A stretch of 64,000 nucleotides of DNA from positions 1-64,000 of the forward strand of contig JAFQLS010000002.1 in assembly GCA_017396555.1 (NCBI GenBank). The letters are read 5' to 3'. This document shows, piece by piece, positions 17,859-27,739 of the stretch. Position numbers and translations under genes: made by a program. The notes under the pieces were generated by a model. It was not told the origin of the DNA and searched no databases. It was given only the letters and a program-made list of their open reading frames with translations. The stretch comes from Lachnospiraceae bacterium (GTDB taxonomy: Bacteria > Bacillota > Clostridia > Lachnospirales > Lachnospiraceae). Positions within the stretch are counted from its first letter, which is position 1; every line of letters starts with the position of its first letter.

Positions 17859-17887
17859 TTGAATTTTGTAAAAAACTGTATTATAAT
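17859..17887 (+). promoter_or_regulatory. promoter of the activase-like gene
   Basis: TTGAAT (17859-17864) and a perfect TATAAT (17882-17887) are separated by 17 bases. The start codon is 53 bases downstream. No operator repeat is evident. Confidence 0.65.
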
Positions 17888-17940
17888 AGGAAAGATTTGA
17901 TTTTTTATCATAGGTTTTATGTTATAGATTGGAGATTTTT

Positions 17941-20900
17941 ATGGAGAAAAAATATTCATTAGGAATAGATATTGGCTCAACCACAGTTAAAATAGCTATT
18001 CTTGACAAAGAAAATAACATCGTATTTTCTGATTACGAACGTCATTATGCAAATATACAGGAAACTCTTGCACTTCTTCTTAAGAAGGCTTATGAATTAA
18101 CCGGTGAAATAGCACTTTATCCTGTAATTACAGGTTCAGGCGGACTTACATTATCAAAACACCTTGATATTCCATTTGTCCAAGAGGTAGTAGCAGTCTC
18201 TACTGCCCTTAATGATTATGCACCTCAAACTGATGTTGCCATCGAGCTTGGTGGTGAAGATGCTAAGATTATTTATTTTACAAATGGCGTAGAACAAAGA
18301 ATGAATGGTATCTGTGCCGGTGGTACAGGTTCTTTTATCGACCAGATGGCTTCTTTATTACAAACAGATGCCGGTGGTCTTAATGAATATGCAAAAAATT
18401 ATAAAGCAATTTATCCAATCGCTGCAAGATGTGGTGTATTTGCAAAAACCGATATTCAGCCACTTATTAACGAAGGTGCTACAAAAGAAGACTTATCTGC
18501 TTCTATTTTTCAGGCTGTAGTTAACCAGACAATCAGTGGCCTTGCTTGTGGTAAACCAATCAGAGGTAATGTTGCATTTCTTGGAGGACCTCTCCATTTC
18601 CTCCCAGAACTCAAAAATGCATTTATCAGAACACTCAAGTTAACGGACGAACAAATAATTGCACCTGAACATTCGCATTTATTTGCTGCAACAGGTGCAG
18701 CTCTTAATCATAAAGAAAAATACGAAGCTTCAATAAGCACACTTATTGATAAGCTTTCTACAGGAATAAAAATGGAATTCGAAATCAAACGTATGGATCC
18801 TCTATTCTCAAACCAGGACGAATATGACAAATTCCTTAACAGACATAATGAAAACAGCGTTGCTACTGCTGATATTTCTACATATGAAGGTGATTGCTTC
18901 TTAGGTATTGATGCCGGTTCTACAACCACTAAGGTTGCTTTAGTAGGTGAAGATGGTTCTCTTCTCTATTCTTTCTACAGCAATAATAATGGTAGCCCTC
19001 TTGCTACCACTATTCGTGCAATGAAAGAAATTTATGATTTATTACCTCCATCTGCCAAGATTGTTTACTCATGTTCAACAGGCTATGGAGAAGCACTTAT
19101 TAAAGCTGCACTTATGCTTGATGAAGGTGAAGTTGAAACGGTATCTCATTATTATGCAGCAGCATTCTTTGAACCTGAGGTTGATTGTATCCTTGACATC
19201 GGTGGTCAGGATATGAAATGTATCAAAATCAAGAACAACACTGTCGATAGCGTACAGCTTAATGAAGCTTGTTCTTCAGGTTGTGGTTCATTTATAGAAA
19301 CATTTGCAAAATCTCTTAACTACTCAGTTGAAGATTTTGCAAAAGAAGCTTTATTTGCCGAAAATCCAATTGACCTTGGTACACGTTGTACTGTATTTAT
19401 GAACTCAAATGTTAAGCAGGCTCAGAAAGAAGGCGCTTCTGTTGCTGATATTTCTGCCGGACTTGCTTATTCTGTAATAAAAAATGCTTTATATAAGGTT
19501 ATTAAGATTACAGACCCTTCTGACCTTGGTTCAAAGGTTGTAGTTCAGGGTGGTACCTTCTACAACGATGCTGTACTTAGAAGTTTCGAAAAAATTTCCG
19601 GATGTAATGCCGTAAGGCCTGATATTGCAGGTATTATGGGTGCTTTTGGTGCTGCTCTTGTAGCTAGAGAGAGATACGATGAAAATTCACAGACAACTAT
19701 GCTTCCAATAGAGAAAATCCTTTCTCTTCAATTTTCCACATCTATGGCAAGATGTAAGGGTTGTACTAACAGTTGTCTTCTTACAATTAATAAATTTACA
19801 GGCGGACGCCAGTTTGTAACAGGAAACAGATGCGAACGTGGTATCGGCAAAGAAAAGAACAAGGAAAATATTCCTAACCTATTCGAATATAAGAACAAAA
19901 AAATATTTGGTTACGAATCTCTTACCGCTGACGAAGCCAAGAGAGGTACTATTGGTATTCCAAGAGTTCTTAATATGTATGAAAATTATCCATTCTGGGC
20001 AATATTTTTCAAAAAGCTTGGTTTCAGAGTTGTACTTTCACCTGAATCCACAAGAAAAATTTATGAACTGGGTATTGAATCAATCCCAAGCGAATCAGAA
20101 TGTTATCCTGCAAAATTAGTACACGGACACATTTCTTACCTTATAAAGCATGGTATAGATACAATATTCTATCCATGTATACCATACGAAAGAAATGAAA
20201 CACCTGATGCAAACAATCACTATAATTGTCCTATCGTTACTTCTTATGCAGAAAATATAAAGAATAATGTAGAAGAAATAACAAATGGTAAAATAGATTT
20301 TATGAATCCATTTATGTCTTTTACAAATCGTGACACAATAACAGAACGTCTTGTAGAAGAATTTAGTAAAAAATACAAAATTGATCCTTCCGAAATCATT
20401 TCTGCCTCATTTGATGCATGGGATGAATTAATAAGTGTTCGAGAAGATATTGCAAAAAAAGGCGAGGAAGTTATTAAATATCTTGAAACAACCGGCAAAC
20501 GTGGTATTGTTCTTGCAGGTCGTCCATATCATATTGACCCGGAAATCAACCATGGTATTCCTGAGTTAATTAATTCATATGGCATTGCCGTACTTACAGA
20601 GGATTCAATCTCTCATCTTGCAGAGGTTGAACGACCATTAATTGTTATGGATCAGTGGATGTATCATTCAAGATTATACAAAGCTGCAAACTATGTTAAA
20701 ACAAAGGATAATCTTGACTTAATTCAGCTAAATTCATTTGGATGTGGTCTTGATGCAGTTACAACCGACTGTGTAAATGATATCCTTACAAAATCTGGTA
20801 AGATATACACTGTACTTAAGATTGATGAGGTCAATAACCTTGGTGCAGCAAGAATAAGAATACGTTCTCTTATTTCAGCAATTAAGGTTAGAGAAAAAAA

Positions 20901-22185
20901 TAAAACTGAAAGAACTATCGTTCCTGCTAATATTAACAGAGTTGAATTTACAGAGGAAATGCGTAGTAATAACTACACTATTCTCTGTCCACAAATGTCA
21001 CCTATTCACTTTGATTTGGTTGAACCTGCTATATCAGCATGTGGATATAATATAGTAGTTCTTGATAGAGAAGATAAAAAAGCTGTAGACACAGGCCTTA
21101 AATATGTTAACAACGATGCCTGCTACCCTTCTCTTATCGTTATCGGTCAGATTATGGATGCTCTCTTATCAGGCGAATATGATTTAAACAAGACTGCCGT
21201 TATTATTACTCAGACAGGTGGTGGATGTCGTGCAAGTAATTATATAGGCTTTATCAGACGTGCTCTTGAAAAAGCCGGAATGGAACAAATTCCTGTTATT
21301 TCATTAAGTGTTCAAGGTCTTGAAAAAAATAGCGGTTTTAAGATTACTCCAAAGCTTGCCCTAAAAGGAATGCAGGCTGTTATATATGGCGATATTTTCA
21401 TGAAAGTTGTCTACAAAATGAGACCTTATGAAAAAATCCCGGGAACTACCGATGCCCTTCATGAAAAATGGAAAAAGAAATGTATAGAGTCTATATCTAA
21501 GCCTTCTATTTCAATGGGTGAATTCAAGAAAAATATCAAAGGTATTATCAGAGATTTTGACCAAATTGAGATTAATGATATTAAGAAGCCAAAAGTCGGT
21601 ATAGTAGGTGAAATTCTTGTTAAATTCCATCCGGCAGCTAACAATCATCTTGTTGAGTTATTAGAAGCTGAAGGTGCAGAAGCCGTTATGCCTGACTTAC
21701 TTGATTTCCTTATGTACAGTTTCTATAACGGAAACTTTAAGTACAAATATTTAGGATTTACTAAGAAGAATGCACGGATATGTAACCTTGGTATATGGTT
21801 CCTTGAAAAATTACGAGCTACTGCAACCAAAGAATTTATAAGAAGCAAACATTTTACACCTCCTGCCAAGATTTCTCACATAGCAAATCTTGCAGCACCA
21901 ATAACCTCTATTGGTAACCAAACCGGTGAAGGTTGGTTCTTAACTGGTGAAATGCTTGAATTAATAGAAAATGATGTGCCAAACATCGTGTGTACACAGC
22001 CATTTGCATGCTTACCTAACCACATTGTAGGTAAAGGTGTTATAAAAGAAATCCGTAGACGTAACCCTGATGCAAACATCGTTGCTGTTGATTATGACCC
22101 TGGGGCAAGCGAAGTTAACCAGCTTAATCGAATTAAGCTTATGCTTGCGACAGCACAAAGAAACTTAAAGAAAAAAGATTCATAA
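17941..22185 (+). CDS. giant 2-hydroxyacyl-CoA dehydratase activase-like fusion protein
   Basis: The 1,414-residue protein starts at ATG 17941 (GGAG six bases upstream). It has two BcrAD/BadFG/HgdC-type ASKHA ATPase domains: residues 1 to about 265 ([10 protein letters not shown]) and about 317-575 ([10 protein letters not shown]). Each has cysteine motifs that in HgdC hold a subunit-bridging [4Fe-4S] cluster ([19 protein letters not shown] and [18 protein letters not shown]). A CKGCTNSC motif (about 601), a DUF2229 domain (about 670-890) and a dehydratase-D-like region (about 1010-1400, [10 protein letters not shown]) follow. Such proteins are widespread in Clostridia without an assigned substrate. 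A single protein carrying both the ATP-driven reductase and a dehydratase-like module is the inferred role. Confidence 0.9.
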   Translation: MEKKYSLGIDIGSTTVKIAILDKENNIVFSDYERHYANIQETLALLLKKAYELTGEIALYPVITGSGGLTLSKHLDIPFVQEVVAVSTALNDYAPQTDVAIELGGEDAKIIYFTNGVEQRMNGICAGGTGSFIDQMASLLQTDAGGLNEYAKNYKAIYPIAARCGVFAKTDIQPLINEGATKEDLSASIFQAVVNQTISGLACGKPIRGNVAFLGGPLHFLPELKNAFIRTLKLTDEQIIAPEHSHLFAATGAALNHKEKYEASISTLIDKLSTGIKMEFEIKRMDPLFSNQDEYDKFLNRHNENSVATADISTYEGDCFLGIDAGSTTTKVALVGEDGSLLYSFYSNNNGSPLATTIRAMKEIYDLLPPSAKIVYSCSTGYGEALIKAALMLDEGEVETVSHYYAAAFFEPEVDCILDIGGQDMKCIKIKNNTVDSVQLNEACSSGCGSFIETFAKSLNYSVEDFAKEALFAENPIDLGTRCTVFMNSNVKQAQKEGASVADISAGLAYSVIKNALYKVIKITDPSDLGSKVVVQGGTFYNDAVLRSFEKISGCNAVRPDIAGIMGAFGAALVARERYDENSQTTMLPIEKILSLQFSTSMARCKGCTNSCLLTINKFTGGRQFVTGNRCERGIGKEKNKENIPNLFEYKNKKIFGYESLTADEAKRGTIGIPRVLNMYENYPFWAIFFKKLGFRVVLSPESTRKIYELGIESIPSESECYPAKLVHGHISYLIKHGIDTIFYPCIPYERNETPDANNHYNCPIVTSYAENIKNNVEEITNGKIDFMNPFMSFTNRDTITERLVEEFSKKYKIDPSEIISASFDAWDELISVREDIAKKGEEVIKYLETTGKRGIVLAGRPYHIDPEINHGIPELINSYGIAVLTEDSISHLAEVERPLIVMDQWMYHSRLYKAANYVKTKDNLDLIQLNSFGCGLDAVTTDCVNDILTKSGKIYTVLKIDEVNNLGAARIRIRSLISAIKVREKNKTERTIVPANINRVEFTEEMRSNNYTILCPQMSPIHFDLVEPAISACGYNIVVLDREDKKAVDTGLKYVNNDACYPSLIVIGQIMDALLSGEYDLNKTAVIITQTGGGCRASNYIGFIRRALEKAGMEQIPVISLSVQGLEKNSGFKITPKLALKGMQAVIYGDIFMKVVYKMRPYEKIPGTTDALHEKWKKKCIESISKPSISMGEFKKNIKGIIRDFDQIEINDIKKPKVGIVGEILVKFHPAANNHLVELLEAEGAEAVMPDLLDFLMYSFYNGNFKYKYLGFTKKNARICNLGIWFLEKLRATATKEFIRSKHFTPPAKISHIANLAAPITSIGNQTGEGWFLTGEMLELIENDVPNIVCTQPFACLPNHIVGKGVIKEIRRRNPDANIVAVDYDPGASEVNQLNRIKLMLATAQRNLKKKDS

Positions 22186-22197
22186 GCATTTATTAAA

Positions 22198-22221
22198 AGC
22201 CCTTGGCGTTTGCCAAGGGCT
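22198..22221. terminator. bidirectional terminator between the activase-like gene and ung
   Basis: A perfect 10-bp GC-rich stem AGCCCTTGGC/GCCAAGGGCT encloses GTTT. It lies between the convergent genes, 12 bases after one stop and 12 before the other. The minus-strand side is followed by TTTTAAT, the plus-strand side by TATTCT. Confidence 0.85.
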
Positions 22222-22233
22222 TATTCTACATCA

Positions 22234-22908
22234 TTATATATTTTCAATCTGCCAGTCAATTGGCTCTAATCCATTTTCAACCAAAAATTGATTAGTTTTA
22301 CTAAAATGTTTACAACCAAAGAATCCTCTATAAGCTGATAATGGACTTGGATGCGGTGCCTTTAATATAAGATGCTTCGAATTATTAAGCATAGCACTTT
22401 TCATCTGTGCCGGCTTTCCCCACAACAAAAATACTATTGGTCTATCCACATCATTTAACGCATTAATTGCTGCATCTGTAAACTCCTCCCAACCTATTCC
22501 CTTATGAGAAAAAGCATTGTGTGCACGAACTGTAAGAAGTGTATTAAGCATCAACACTCCCTGCTCTGCCCATTTAACCAAATATCCATTATTAGGTATA
22601 TTTATACCCACATCATCCGCCAATTCTTTATAAATATTTACAAGTGATGGCGGAATATCTATTTCCGGCTTAACAGAAAAGCTAAGACCATGCGCTTGTC
22701 CCGGTTCATGATATGGGTCCTGACCGATTATAACCACTTTTACCTTGCTTAAAGGTGTCAGATGAAATGCAGTAAAAATCTCATCTGCCGGTGGATATAC
22801 AACACATTTTGAATATTCATCCTTAATAAATTCATATAATTTTTTATAATATGGCTTAACAAATTCCTTAGACAAAGGTTCAAGCCAGTCATTATTTATC
22901 TGTGCCAT
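22234..22908 (-). CDS. ung: uracil-DNA glycosylase (family 1)
   Basis: Removes uracil from DNA. Motif [19 protein letters not shown] holds the catalytic Asp. The C-terminal [17 protein letters not shown] holds the catalytic His and the minor-groove loop. I start it at MAQINNDW (22908), giving 224 residues, the usual family length. An upstream in-frame codon would add residues encoded inside hisF. The start still overlaps the hisF end by 17 bases, so translation is probably coupled. Confidence 0.95.
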   Translation of the reverse strand: MAQINNDWLEPLSKEFVKPYYKKLYEFIKDEYSKCVVYPPADEIFTAFHLTPLSKVKVVIIGQDPYHEPGQAHGLSFSVKPEIDIPPSLVNIYKELADDVGINIPNNGYLVKWAEQGVLMLNTLLTVRAHNAFSHKGIGWEEFTDAAINALNDVDRPIVFLLWGKPAQMKSAMLNNSKHLILKAPHPSPLSAYRGFFGCKHFSKTNQFLVENGLEPIDWQIENI

Positions 22909-23665
22909 AACGAACCGAAACACCCTTTCCCTTAAGATATTTCTTAAGTTCATTAATCTCTAATTCTTTATAATGGAACAATGATGCCGCAAGCGCTGCA
23001 TCCGCTTTACCCTCTGTTAATGCATCATAAAAATGTTCCATACTCCCGGCCCCACCGGATGCTATTACAGGTACAGATACATTCTCAGCTATAATCCTTG
23101 TAAGCTCAATATCATATCCATCCTTAGTTCCATCACAATCCATACTTGTAAGAAGAATCTCTCCTGCTCCAAGCTTATCTGCCTTAATTGCCCATTCAAC
23201 AGCATCTATTCCTGTATCTATTCTTCCGCCATTTTTAAAAATATTCCAACCATTGCCATCCTCACGTCTTCTGGCATCAATCGCTACAACAACACACTGA
23301 CTTCCAAATTTGTCAGCAGCATCACTAATTAACTGTGGATTATTTATTGCTGCTGAATTTATGGCAATCTTATCTGCACCTTCTCTTAACAGTTCCTTAA
23401 AATTATCTACCGTTCTTATTCCTCCACCAACTGTAAACGGAATAAATACATTCTCCGCAACCTTTCTAACCATCTCTACAACAGTTCCTCTGTTATCAGA
23501 AGATGCCGTAATATCAAGAAATACAAGTTCATCTGCTCCAGCTTTATCATATGCCTTTGCAACTTCCACCGGATCACCTGCATCTCTTAAATTAACAAAA
23601 TTTATACCTTTAACCACTCTGTTATTATTAACATCCAAACATGGAATAATTCTCTTTGTATGCAT
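22892..23665 (-). CDS. hisF: imidazole glycerol phosphate synthase, cyclase subunit
   Basis: With HisH it makes IGP and AICAR in histidine biosynthesis. The (beta/alpha)8 barrel is shown by [13 protein letters not shown] with catalytic Asp11, VVVAIDARR with catalytic Asp near 130, and the C-terminal phosphate loop VIASGGAGS. Length 257 is typical. It follows hisH by 11 bases. No other his gene is near, so the pair is separated from the rest of the pathway. Confidence 0.95.
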   Translation of the reverse strand: MHTKRIIPCLDVNNNRVVKGINFVNLRDAGDPVEVAKAYDKAGADELVFLDITASSDNRGTVVEMVRKVAENVFIPFTVGGGIRTVDNFKELLREGADKIAINSAAINNPQLISDAADKFGSQCVVVAIDARRREDGNGWNIFKNGGRIDTGIDAVEWAIKADKLGAGEILLTSMDCDGTKDGYDIELTRIIAENVSVPVIASGGAGSMEHFYDALTEGKADAALAASLFHYKELEINELKKYLKGKGVSVRYGTDK

Positions 23666-23676
23666 AATTCACTCTC

Positions 23677-24282
23677 CTATAATTCTGCAAAATTACGTAA
23701 TATTGTAAGACCCACTTCACTACTTTTCTCCGGATGAAATTGACAAGCAAATACATTGTCTTTTTCAACAGACGCATGAATATGTGTTCCATATTCGGTT
23801 GATGCCTTTACAATACTCTCTTCTTTTGCTTTCAAATAATAAGAATGTACAAAATATACATATGACTGATTATCTATACCCTTATATAATCTTCCATTAT
23901 TGGTAAGTTCAAGAGAATTCCAACCAATATGAGGAATCTTAAGTCCTTGAGTATCCGGTATTCTCAATATTTCACCATCTAATATACCAAGACCTATAGC
24001 TCCCGGTGTCTCATCACTAGTTTTAAATAACAATTGCAGTCCTAAGCAAATCCCAAGAAATGGCGTTTTTTTATCAACAACATCATAAATGGTATTTTCA
24101 AGATTATACTTTCTTATCTTTTCCATTGCATCTCCAAAGCTTCCAACACCCGGTAAAATAACCTTATCTGCCGCCAATATCTCATCTCTATCTCTTGATA
24201 TCACAGCCTTTTCTCCCAAATAACTAAAAGCTTTTTCAACACTCTTCAGATTTCCTGCGTCATAATCAATAATTGCAATCAT
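23677..24282 (-). CDS. hisH: imidazole glycerol phosphate synthase, glutamine amidotransferase subunit
   Basis: A class I amidotransferase of 201 residues that supplies ammonia to HisF. The nucleophile elbow GICLGLQLLF (Cys near 78) and the CQFHPEKSSEVG segment with catalytic His and Glu are intact. The N-terminal IAIIDYDAGNLKSVEKA is typical. The arrangement hisH-hisF-ung with tiny gaps and one overlap suggests a single transcript. Confidence 0.95.
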   Translation of the reverse strand: MIAIIDYDAGNLKSVEKAFSYLGEKAVISRDRDEILAADKVILPGVGSFGDAMEKIRKYNLENTIYDVVDKKTPFLGICLGLQLLFKTSDETPGAIGLGILDGEILRIPDTQGLKIPHIGWNSLELTNNGRLYKGIDNQSYVYFVHSYYLKAKEESIVKASTEYGTHIHASVEKDNVFACQFHPEKSSEVGLTILRNFAEL

Positions 24283-24303
24283 TACGTCGTTCCTCCAATG
24301 TTA

Positions 24304-26001
24304 TTACTTTTCTAATTTTTCTTCATTCTCCTTAGAAATATTATTTTCTATATTTAACAAGCTATCTTGTACCACCTGTCTTATCTTATCTGAATATTCT
24401 TCTTCATTTATAATACCGGCAATAGCTCTTGCTTCTTTCTCCGATAAAGAAAAATCATACTTTAAGGCTGTAAGTATCTTTGTATATGATATTTCTATAT
24501 CATCTAATACATTCAAATCATTAGCTGTATTTTTATGTCTGTCATATTTATCTATACCTTTAAGTAAAGAATTTAATGCTCTTTCATAATCCTCAATTTT
24601 TCGATAATTGTTGTAAGATAAATATTGCTTTTCAACATACATTATTGTTACAACCTGATCATAAAAATTCTTATCACTACTCTTAATATCCATTCCAGCC
24701 AGATAATCATATGCTTTACTATAATCATCCTTAACAAATGCCTTAGTAGCAGCATTAATATCTGAATTATAACTAAGAGTCTTACTTCCAAAGAAAACTA
24801 ACAGTCCTATTCCGGTAACAACAGAAAATATTAATATATACATAACTAAAGGTATCTTTATAATCTCAACTGGTGGTTTTACCCTCTTAGCCTTTTCTTC
24901 TGCTTTCTTTTTTGCTTTTTCTGCTTTTTCTGCCTTAGCCTGCTCTTTCTTTTCTTTCTTTTCCTGAGCCTTTTTAGCTTTCTCCTCTTCTTTTTCTTTT
25001 TTAGCTTTCTCTTTTTCATTAGCTTCTGTTCTATCTTCAATATCTGATAAATCAAAATCATCAAATGATACGAGTTCTGAATCCGGTTGATTTAATTCTT
25101 TTTTAGCTTTTTTTTCATCCTTTTTCTCTTTATTTTTTTTACCGAAAAGTCTAGAAAACAGTCCTTCTTTCTTTTCTTCTGTAGGTTCCACTTCCTCAGA
25201 AATAGTTTTCGCCGTTTCTTCTTCCTCCTCGGCGAGACCACTAAGTTCACTAAGCATCTTGCTTAGTTCATCCATATCACTTGAATCGTTTGTATTTTCC
25301 TGTACATTTTCCTCTGCTGTATCTTCTGTTTCAGTACCTAACAGTTCTTCCGGCAATTCAAAAATTTCCTCTGTTAATTCTGAATTTTGTTCTGGTGATT
25401 CAGTAATTTCCTGATGAATCTCTTCTCCCATAGCAATACTATTTAATAAATCAGCAAAGTCTTCGTCTATTTCTTCCTGTCCAACATTTTCTTCTATAGG
25501 AGTAGCTTCTGGCAAACTTGGCTCTTGAATTGAGTCAAAATCAGAATTTAACATTTCAAAGAGTTCTTGCATATCAGAGCTTTCTTCTTCCGTAGAATAA
25601 TCTGACACCTCTTCAATATCATCCGATTTAACGTCCGTAACCTCTTCTTCAATACCATCCGGTTCAACGTCCGTAACCTCTTCTTCAATACCATCCGGTT
25701 TAACGTCCGTAACCTCTTCTTCAATACTATCGCTTGACGCAGAACTAGCTGCATCCTCTTTAAAATCAAGAGAATCCAGCTCATCCTGTAAAGACTTATC
25801 AAGCAAATCATCAAATGATATATCTCCAAAATCAAACCATGAATCGTCTGAATCATCTGATAAAACGCCAAAATTTTCATCTATATTCATTTGTTCATCA
25901 TTATCTTGAAGCCTTTGTTCCGTTTCATTATTAACTACCGAATTCAACAGGCTATCAAGATAATCTTCATCTGAAATATTAGTTTCGTCAATCTTTGCCA
26001 T
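24304..26001 (-). CDS. acidic single-pass membrane protein with a 12-residue tandem repeat
   Basis: The 565-residue protein has a long, very acidic N-terminal half (rich in Asp, Glu, Ser). It includes about three copies of a 12-residue repeat (EEEVTDVKPDGI type, encoded at 25621-25735). A basic, highly charged Lys/Glu coiled-coil-like segment (about 270-375) precedes one membrane helix (about 383-405, VMYILIFSVVTGIGLLVFF). The outside domain of about 160 residues looks TPR-like. No signal peptide is present, so the charged half should be cytoplasmic. It lies 21 bases after cheV, which hints at a link with chemotaxis or polarity; the function is unknown. Confidence 0.65.
   Translation of the reverse strand: MAKIDETNISDEDYLDSLLNSVVNNETEQRLQDNDEQMNIDENFGVLSDDSDDSWFDFGDISFDDLLDKSLQDELDSLDFKEDAASSASSDSIEEEVTDVKPDGIEEEVTDVEPDGIEEEVTDVKSDDIEEVSDYSTEEESSDMQELFEMLNSDFDSIQEPSLPEATPIEENVGQEEIDEDFADLLNSIAMGEEIHQEITESPEQNSELTEEIFELPEELLGTETEDTAEENVQENTNDSSDMDELSKMLSELSGLAEEEEETAKTISEEVEPTEEKKEGLFSRLFGKKNKEKKDEKKAKKELNQPDSELVSFDDFDLSDIEDRTEANEKEKAKKEKEEEKAKKAQEKKEKKEQAKAEKAEKAKKKAEEKAKRVKPPVEIIKIPLVMYILIFSVVTGIGLLVFFGSKTLSYNSDINAATKAFVKDDYSKAYDYLAGMDIKSSDKNFYDQVVTIMYVEKQYLSYNNYRKIEDYERALNSLLKGIDKYDRHKNTANDLNVLDDIEISYTKILTALKYDFSLSEKEARAIAGIINEEEYSDKIRQVVQDSLLNIENNISKENEEKLEK
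25621..25735. repeat. 36-bp in-frame tandem repeat
   Basis: The segment starting AACGTCCGTAACCTCTTCTT recurs at 25630, 25666 and 25702, a period of exactly 36 bp (12 codons). The first two full units are nearly identical at DNA level. It encodes part of the acidic region of the 565-residue protein and is a likely site of copy-number change. Confidence 0.85.
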
Positions 26002-26022
26002 TATACTGCTTTGCCTTTCGTA

Positions 26023-26928
26023 TTATTCTGCATTTGCAATCAAATCATCTATAATTTGTACAAGTTGTCCTATTTCCGGCTTCGATAACTGTGCATCAGC
26101 TCCTAAAGCCATACCCTTTGCTCTCATTTCATCATTTACTAAAGATGAGAATATAACGAGTGGTATATTTTTAATAACTTCATCTTCTTTACAAAGCTTA
26201 GTAAGTCTGTGTCCATCCATAAGTGGCATTTCTATATCTGTAATAATGCATTTAACCTTATCTCTAACATTTCCTTCTGCTTTAAATTCCTGCAACTTAT
26301 CCCAAGCTTCTTGTCCGTTATCATTATGTATAACATTAACATATCCTGCTTTATGAAGTGAATCACATATGAGTGATCTGAGCAATGGTGAATCCTCTGC
26401 CATAAGTATTGGTGCCTCAGAACGACTTCTTGCACCAAGCTCATCAATATCAGAAACCTTAAGACCTGTCTCAGGACTAATATCTGCAACAATTTTTTCG
26501 AAGTCAAGAATAATTATTAATTTATTATCTCTTTTAATAACACCTGTTGCAACACCTTTATTATCAATATTAAGAGTTGAATCCGGCACAATTATATCAG
26601 CCCATGACACACGGTGAATACCCATAACAGATTCAACATGAAATCCAATATTAAGCTTATTAAAATTAGTTATAATAAGCATATCTGTAGGCTTAAATGT
26701 ATCATTAAGATTAAGCACTTTGATAAGATCAATAACAGTAATCATTGTATCTCTAGGCATAAATATTCCTTCAATACTAGGATGTGAATTAGGCACCATG
26801 GTTATAGTCTGATATGGCAATATTTCTCTAATCTTTGCAACATTAATTCCATAACTATTACCTGCCACCGTAAATTCAAGCACTTCCAATTCATTAGTTC
26901 CATTTTCAAGTAAGATATTTGTATCCAT
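26023..26928 (-). CDS. cheV: chemotaxis coupling protein CheV (CheW-receiver fusion)
   Basis: The 301-residue protein has an N-terminal CheW domain (about 10-150; EVLEFTVAGNSYGINVAKIREI) and a C-terminal receiver (about 170-300) with acidic residues in ILMAEDSPLLR and phospho-acceptor Asp in CIITDIEMPLMDG. CheV couples chemoreceptors to CheA and adapts by phosphorylation. I start it at ATG 26928, after GGAGGGAAAAAT. It indicates a motile organism. Neighbours are not other che genes. Confidence 0.88.
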   Translation of the reverse strand: MDTNILLENGTNELEVLEFTVAGNSYGINVAKIREILPYQTITMVPNSHPSIEGIFMPRDTMITVIDLIKVLNLNDTFKPTDMLIITNFNKLNIGFHVESVMGIHRVSWADIIVPDSTLNIDNKGVATGVIKRDNKLIIILDFEKIVADISPETGLKVSDIDELGARSRSEAPILMAEDSPLLRSLICDSLHKAGYVNVIHNDNGQEAWDKLQEFKAEGNVRDKVKCIITDIEMPLMDGHRLTKLCKEDEVIKNIPLVIFSSLVNDEMRAKGMALGADAQLSKPEIGQLVQIIDDLIANAE

Positions 26929-26954
26929 ATTTTTCCCTCCGTACATTATAAATT

Positions 26955-27686
26955 TTATTTAAGAGTAATTGTTCCCTGCTTTTCTCCACAATATATATCA
27001 AGACTCATATTCTTAATATCGCTTTTAGATTTTACATTTGTCTGAAATACAAGAACCATTTCCTCTGATTTATTGGCTTTAATTGTACCCTCGTATGTAT
27101 TGAACGCATTTAACAATAATGTTATCTGAGCCACCAGCTTGTCAGAATCATTAATGACCGTTCTATATTTGGCATTACTTTTCATAATATTAAGAGCAAT
27201 ATCATTTCCCGATACATTCTTAACATCGAATCTAAGTATAAGAAGCTTGGTACCCTTAACAGCCTTCATAACAAAGAAGTTATCCTTTGAATCATTTGGA
27301 TATGTATCTGTTAAAAGAAAGTCCTTATATGTTACCTTGATTCCATCAATGCCTAATATCTGTTCAATACTACTAAGCACCGGCTCCGTAGTGGTCTCCT
27401 CAACCGGCTTCGTGGTCTCTTTTCCATCTGCGTTATCTTTTTTACCAGACGTAGACTCTTCTGGAGTAGTATACTCAATTTCTTCAGCAAATGTAGCTTC
27501 CTCAGTAGTTGGCTGGCTCTCAACATATTTATCACTATAATTCTTATCATATTTAAGTAATATATCTGCTGCATATTCAGCAATAATATCGCCCTGTTCT
27601 TCTGTTAAATCGGATGTAACCGTAGAGCACGCTGTCATAAAGCAAGCCAGTGAAACAAATGCGAAGCAAAACAACTTTTTCATCAA
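26955..27686 (-). CDS. lipoprotein with Thr/Glu-rich linker and DUF4352-like domain
   Basis: The 243-residue product has a lipoprotein signal (ALACFMTAC-like lipobox; the sequence reads SLACFMTACST, Cys20). A linker rich in Thr, Glu and Pro (about 60-110) follows, then a beta-rich C-terminal domain containing LLILRFDVKNVSGNDIALN, typical of DUF4352-type Ig-like exported proteins. It precedes cheV by 26 bases. Its role is unknown. Confidence 0.65.
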   Translation of the reverse strand: MMKKLFCFAFVSLACFMTACSTVTSDLTEEQGDIIAEYAADILLKYDKNYSDKYVESQPTTEEATFAEEIEYTTPEESTSGKKDNADGKETTKPVEETTTEPVLSSIEQILGIDGIKVTYKDFLLTDTYPNDSKDNFFVMKAVKGTKLLILRFDVKNVSGNDIALNIMKSNAKYRTVINDSDKLVAQITLLLNAFNTYEGTIKANKSEEMVLVFQTNVKSKSDIKNMSLDIYCGEKQGTITLK

Positions 27687-27739
27687 TGTTTCCTCCGTTC
27701 TAAATCATAACTCTATTTTACCATTTTAAGCTACTTTCT

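Noticed and set aside
25621-25735. CRISPR-like periodic repeat
   Set aside because: The 36-bp period has no spacers and lies in frame within a coding region; it is a tandem repeat.
24879-25880. Lys/Arg-rich alternative minus-strand frames inside the acidic membrane protein
   Set aside because: They are out-of-frame readings of GAA/AAA-rich codons and have no start signals.
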